Translations under genes and position numbers: made by a program
The notes under the pieces: model-generated
The model's database searches: none
Seen by the model: the letters and a program-made list of their open reading frames with translations, nothing else
Told to the model about the DNA's origin: nothing
Shown here: piece by piece, positions 60,551-64,000 of the stretch
How positions within the stretch are numbered: the first letter of the stretch is position 1
Layout of the letters: every line of letters starts with the position of its first letter
From: an uncultured Acetatifactor sp.
GTDB taxonomy: Bacteria > Bacillota > Clostridia > Lachnospirales > Lachnospiraceae
Direction: 5' to 3'
DNA: 64,000 bases
NCBI GenBank assembly: GCA_910578815.1
Contig: CAJTSE010000004.1
Coordinates: forward strand, 97,206 to 161,205

Positions 60551-61348
60551 TTATTCCTTTCGGCCTGCGATGATTACATGATTACTTGCGCCCAGCAGCG
60601 ATCTTTCCCGGCAGACGCTGTAATGATAATCACACCAGATTTTAAACTCATCTTCGTTCCAGGCGTCAACCTTTTCCGAAAAGTGCGGAGTGGCTCCGTC
60701 CTGTGCAAAGTGGTCGATCACAGTAACGTTGTACTGCTGATATAATTGTTCCATTTCCTCGCAGGTAGAATAATAGGTATCGGTCCAGAAGCATTTTTCA
60801 TCCGTATGACGAAGCTCTCCGGTCTGAATGAGCTGCCTGGCAAGTCCGGCATCCAGAAAATTTTTATTCTGCAGGGCGACATATTGAAAAACATAATATC
60901 TGGGAATATAAGCGGTAATCAGCAGTCCGCCTCTTTTTAATACTCTCAGGGCTTCGGATATACATTTTTTCCTGTCGGCAGCTTCGACTAAATGATAGAA
61001 GGGCCCCATATTCAGCACTACATCAAAGCTTTCGTCCTCAAATATGCTCATATCGGCGGCATCGAGGACTGCCGTCTGCATCTCGTATGGCTTCGTCTGC
61101 AAGGTATTTCGAATGATGTCTATATGTCTTGGAGTAATGTCCGTTGCCGTAACGTCGTGACCCTGATCTGCAAAATAAAAGGAGTAAATACCTGTTCCTG
61201 CGGCACAGTCAAGAATGGATTTTTTCCCGGTAATCAATTTGTCCAGAGCTCTCACAGTGGTCAAAAATTCTATCCGTCTGGCATTATTTGTGGATAGTCT
61301 GTCTTCTTCACGGTAATTTTCATAGTTTTCTACAACATAATTTTTCAT
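60551..61348 (-). CDS. Class I SAM-dependent methyltransferase
   Basis: The 265-residue protein has motif I ILDCAAGTGIYSFYF (SAM binding), the acidic end of strand 2 in VTATDITPRHI, FDVVLNMGPFYHL (motif post-II) and EALRVLKRGGLLI. It belongs to the Methyltransf_11/25-like group of small-molecule methyltransferases; the substrate is not predictable. ATG at 61348 has AGGAG eight bases upstream; the frame continues upstream without another good site. It is monocistronic. Confidence 0.9.
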   Translation of the reverse strand: MKNYVVENYENYREEDRLSTNNARRIEFLTTVRALDKLITGKKSILDCAAGTGIYSFYFADQGHDVTATDITPRHIDIIRNTLQTKPYEMQTAVLDAADMSIFEDESFDVVLNMGPFYHLVEAADRKKCISEALRVLKRGGLLITAYIPRYYVFQYVALQNKNFLDAGLARQLIQTGELRHTDEKCFWTDTYYSTCEEMEQLYQQYNVTVIDHFAQDGATPHFSEKVDAWNEDEFKIWCDYHYSVCRERSLLGASNHVIIAGRKE

Positions 61349-61505
61349 GTCAGATTCTCCTGGCAGTTCAGCCATTATCTTATATCCTGATTTTGCTCCC
61401 TGACAGAACAGATGGCAGGAAATTTTACCTAAAGTATCATATATTTGTTTTATTGTCAAATGATTGGCCTTATAAAACGGGGTGAGCTTCTTAAACGTTC
61501 GCTTC

Positions 61506-61534
61506 TTGTGATTAGAAAACAATCGTGCTATAAT
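61506..61534 (+). promoter_or_regulatory. Promoter of the PocR-MCP gene
   Basis: TTGTGA and TATAAT with a 17-base spacer, about 95 bases before the start codon. Confidence 0.7.
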
Positions 61535-61628
61535 GTAAATATCGCGGGGGAAAACAAAGTGCAAAGTGACGTGCCGTCACTTGAAAGCAGGAGAAGGAAT
61601 TAAGTAAAGCGGATATAGGAGGCGGGGT

Positions 61629-62399
61629 ATGGATATTAAGCAATTTACTGACATGAAAAGATTTGAGGACATTATGGCAAACTGGGCTGCGGCAACAGGA
61701 TTGGCAACAGTGGCTGTGGGGTTAGACGGGAAATATATTTCCCGGTGCTATAATTTTACGGATTTTTGCATTAAGCTGACGAGGGGAAGCAGCGAGGGCT
61801 GCGCAAGATGTGAAAAGTGTGACAAGGAGGGGCAGGGGGTGTATCATTGTCACGCCGGACTGATTGATTTTGGCATTCCCCTTGAGATTGAGGGCGAGAA
61901 GGTAGGTTCCGTGATTGGCGGGCAGGTGCTGCCTGCAGAGCCTGACGAGGAAAAATTCCGTCAGGTGGCAAGGGAGATCGGAGTCAATGAAAATCAATAC
62001 ATAGAAGCGCTGCACAAGGTCAATGTGCGGACGGAAGAAGCAATTCATGCTTCCGCTAATCTGCTGGGAGAGGTTTTGAACAATTTCATCAATGCTGAAT
62101 ATGCAAAAATGAAGAACAAGGTGGTTCACGAAAAACTGTCAAAGGGCGTGGACGAGACACATAATCTGGTAGGGCAGATTACCATGAAGACAACAGAGCT
62201 GAAGGAGCTGCAGAACAAGCAGAGGATTCTGGCACTGAATGCCAGCATCGAAGCGGCAAGGGCCGGGAGCGCAGGAGACGGCTTTGCAGTGGTGGCAAAG
62301 GAAGTGGGCAAGCTTTCCGGAAGAAGCAGCGTGGTGAATAAAGAGATTGAAGAGATTGTGCAGAATATCAATTCCGCCGTGGAAGCCATGAGAGAATAA
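61629..62399 (+). CDS. PocR-domain sensory protein with short MCP signalling domain
   Basis: A 256-residue soluble protein. Residues about 5-160 form a PocR-like ligand domain with a Cys/His cluster (GCARCEKCDKEG, YHCHAGLIDFGIPL) and VIGGQVLP. The C-terminal 75 residues contain the chemoreceptor tip QRILALNASIEAARAGSAGDG and FAVVAKEVGKLSGRS. PocR domains sense small diols or other metabolites and in other proteins control transcription. Here the output is towards CheA/CheW. The signalling hairpin is much shorter than in normal receptors. AGGAGG lies upstream of the ATG. Confidence 0.9.
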   Translation: MDIKQFTDMKRFEDIMANWAAATGLATVAVGLDGKYISRCYNFTDFCIKLTRGSSEGCARCEKCDKEGQGVYHCHAGLIDFGIPLEIEGEKVGSVIGGQVLPAEPDEEKFRQVAREIGVNENQYIEALHKVNVRTEEAIHASANLLGEVLNNFINAEYAKMKNKVVHEKLSKGVDETHNLVGQITMKTTELKELQNKQRILALNASIEAARAGSAGDGFAVVAKEVGKLSGRSSVVNKEIEEIVQNINSAVEAMRE

Positions 62400-62405
62400 A
62401 ATGAG

Positions 62406-62429
62406 CCAGAGCCGGATTTACGGCTCTGG
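62406..62429 (+). terminator. Terminator between the PocR-MCP and trpB2 genes
   Basis: CCAGAGCCG, loop GATTTA, CGGCTCTGG, then CCTTGTCTTTA, seven bases after the stop codon. The U-run is broken. Confidence 0.6.
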
Positions 62430-62460
62430 CCTTGTCTTTATTATTGTGGAAGTTATCCCA

Positions 62461-63837
62461 TTATTTTTCTACTTTCGGCAGTCCTGCAAAGCCCTTTTCC
62501 AGCTCTGCTTCCGTGGGGATATAATCCGTCATTTGGCCATTATTGTATTTTTCATATGCCACCATGTCAAAATAACCGGTGCCTGTGAGTCCGAAGAGGA
62601 TGGTCTTTTCTTCACCAGTCTCTTTACATTTGAGCGCTTCGTCGACAGCAACCCGGATTGCATGTGCGCTTTCCGGGGCAGGCAGGATGCCTTCCACTCT
62701 TGCAAACTGCTCTGCAGCTTCAAACACAGCGGTCTGTTCCACACTTCTGGCTTCCATCAGGCCATCGTCGTACAACTGGGAGAGAGTGCTGCTCATGCCA
62801 TGGTAGCGTAAGCCTCCGGCATGATTGGAAGAAGGAATAAAGCCGCTTCCCAAAGTATACATTTTAGCTAAAGGACAGACCCTTCCGGTATCGCAGAAAT
62901 CGTATGCAAAGCGCCCTCTGGTAAAGCTGGGGCAGGAAGCGGGCTCTACGGCAATAAAATGATAATCTTTTTCGCCCCGAATCTTTTCGCCCATAAAAGG
63001 TGAGATCAGGCCGCCCAGGTTGGAACCACCGCCGGCGCAGCCGATGATCATGTCCGGCACGATTCCGTATTTGTCAAGGGCGGTTTTGGTCTCCAGGCCG
63101 ATGACGGATTGGTGCAGCATTACCTGGTTTAACACACTGCCCAAAACATAGCGATAGCCTTCTGCGCTGGCAGCAGCCTCAACAGCCTCTGAGATGGCAC
63201 AGCCCAGGCTTCCGGTAGTACCCGGATGCTCAGCTAGTATCTTTTGCCCCACCTGAGTAGTCATAGAGGGGGAGGGAGTTACGCTGGCGCCATAGGTGCG
63301 CATGACCTCTCTGCGAAAGGGCTTTTGCTCATAGGATACCTTTACCATGAATACCTTACAGTCTAGGTCAAAGTAGGAGCAGGCCATGGAGAGGGCGGTG
63401 CCCCACTGCCCGGCGCCGGTTTCTGTAGTGACGCCTTTAAGCCCCTGCTTTTTCGCATAATAAGCCTGAGCGATGGCGGAATTCAGCTTATGGCTTCCGC
63501 TGGTGTTGTTTCCCTCAAATTTGTAGTAAATCTTAGCCGGGGTCTGCAGCTTTTTTTCGAGACAGTACGCCCTGACCAGAGGGGAAGGGCGGTACATTTT
63601 GTAGAAATCAAGAATTTCCTGGGGAATGTCAATATAAGGGTTGACATCGTCCAGCTCCTGCCGAACCAGTTCGTCACAGAATACGGCTCCCAGCTCTTTT
63701 GCAGTCATGGGCTGCAGCGTGGCAGGATTTAAGAGCGGTGCGGGTTTCGTTTTCATGTCCGCACGCACGTTATACCATTTGGAGGGCATCTCCTTTTCTT
63801 CAAGATAAATTTTATACGGAATTTCTTTTTTGCTCAT
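62461..63837 (-). CDS. TrpB-like pyridoxal-phosphate enzyme (TrpB2 type)
   Basis: The 458-residue protein carries the PLP lysine in SGSHKLNSA (Lys117), ETGAGQWGTALS, CAGGGSNLGG and the C-terminal GLTGTGYFD. The length, extended N-terminus and absence of a trpA gene mark it as TrpB2, the stand-alone relative of tryptophan synthase beta. TrpB2 joins indole with serine and may salvage indole, which is abundant in the gut. AAAGAGG lies five bases before the ATG. Confidence 0.93.
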   Translation of the reverse strand: MSKKEIPYKIYLEEKEMPSKWYNVRADMKTKPAPLLNPATLQPMTAKELGAVFCDELVRQELDDVNPYIDIPQEILDFYKMYRPSPLVRAYCLEKKLQTPAKIYYKFEGNNTSGSHKLNSAIAQAYYAKKQGLKGVTTETGAGQWGTALSMACSYFDLDCKVFMVKVSYEQKPFRREVMRTYGASVTPSPSMTTQVGQKILAEHPGTTGSLGCAISEAVEAAASAEGYRYVLGSVLNQVMLHQSVIGLETKTALDKYGIVPDMIIGCAGGGSNLGGLISPFMGEKIRGEKDYHFIAVEPASCPSFTRGRFAYDFCDTGRVCPLAKMYTLGSGFIPSSNHAGGLRYHGMSSTLSQLYDDGLMEARSVEQTAVFEAAEQFARVEGILPAPESAHAIRVAVDEALKCKETGEEKTILFGLTGTGYFDMVAYEKYNNGQMTDYIPTEAELEKGFAGLPKVEK

Positions 63838-63882
63838 AGCGGCCTCTTTTCTTTCCTTAATTTATTTGAAAACTTTTAAACC

Positions 63883-63911
63883 AGTTTATCAGTGCAGAGC
63901 AGTAAAGTCAA
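63883..63911 (-). promoter_or_regulatory. Promoter of trpB2
   Basis: On the minus strand TTGACT and TAAACT are 17 bases apart, 46 bases before the start codon. On the plus strand, TGGTATAATG near 63951-63960 is an extended -10 pointing out of the window; no gene start follows before the edge. Confidence 0.75.
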
Positions 63912-64000
63912 GAATGTTGTAAATATATTAATGTAATTGTTGAAAATTTATGGTATAATGTCCTTATTCGTGGCAAAGGACGGCCGAATGGCCATCCATA

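Noticed and set aside
62461..63837. Ordinary TrpB of a trp operon
   Set aside because: The extended N-terminus, length and absence of trpA or other trp genes favour TrpB2.

Overview
The window looks like chromosome of a Clostridia-class Firmicute, most probably a Lachnospiraceae member. Reasons: strong AGGAGG-type ribosome binding sites, Gram-positive lipoprotein signals, CIRCE operators in front of heat-shock genes, a DUF5717/DUF5716 gene pair that I associate with Lachnospiraceae, and a gut-type set of plant polysaccharide hydrolases. There is no rRNA, CRISPR array, prophage or transposase. One tRNA (Gly-GCC) is present.

Layout. 0-2.3 kb: the end of a response-regulator receiver domain, converging on a secreted GH53 endo-galactanase. 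2.4-6.5 kb: a GGDEF cyclase, then on the minus strand an exosortase-like membrane protein translationally coupled to a secreted VIT/VWA protein that ends in a SEP-type sorting tail. 6.6-10 kb: pheB-hom-aspartate kinase. 10-10.4 kb: a perfect consensus promoter, an 18-bp tandem repeat array and hairpins. 10.4-17.7 kb: a membrane-anchored GH3-like protein, an HD-GYP phosphodiesterase, a MATE pump, a GH5-CBM2 cellulase and a zinc-ribbon membrane protein. 17.9-25 kb: tRNA-Gly, a beta-CASP nuclease, an XRE-phosphoribosyltransferase fusion, thyA-folA, ilvE and a PPIase lipoprotein. 25-38 kb: htpG under CIRCE control, an aldo/keto reductase with ferredoxin tail, a chemoreceptor, a large solute-binding lipoprotein, a small secreted protein, a SpoIID-like protein, a GntR-ABC operon and a CPBP protease. 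38.2-45.3 kb: a four-gene operon of unknown function. 45.4-49.8 kb: purF, purB and a PurF paralogue lacking the glutaminase cysteine. 49.8-57 kb: a histidine-kinase remnant, DegV, a MATE pump, a CZB-type soluble chemoreceptor, hsp20 under CIRCE control and a third MATE pump. 57-60.4 kb: a GH27 enzyme and a GH51 arabinofuranosidase interrupted by one in-frame TGA. 60.5-64 kb: a methyltransferase, a PocR-domain chemoreceptor-like protein and TrpB2.

How genes work together. GH53, GH27 and GH51 suggest arabinogalactan use, and the GH5 enzyme suggests beta-glucan use. pheB-hom-lysC, ilvE and trpB2 serve amino-acid synthesis; purF, purB, thyA and folA serve nucleotide synthesis. GGDEF and HD-GYP proteins imply cyclic di-GMP signalling, with three chemoreceptor-type proteins. 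The least understood parts, and the best candidates for something new, are the exosortase/VIT pair and the 38-45 kb operon, which combines an actin/Hsp70-like fold with a giant helical-repeat protein, a TPR protein and a coiled-coil membrane protein. Boundaries, motifs and promoters were read directly; family names rest on motif recognition without a database search.
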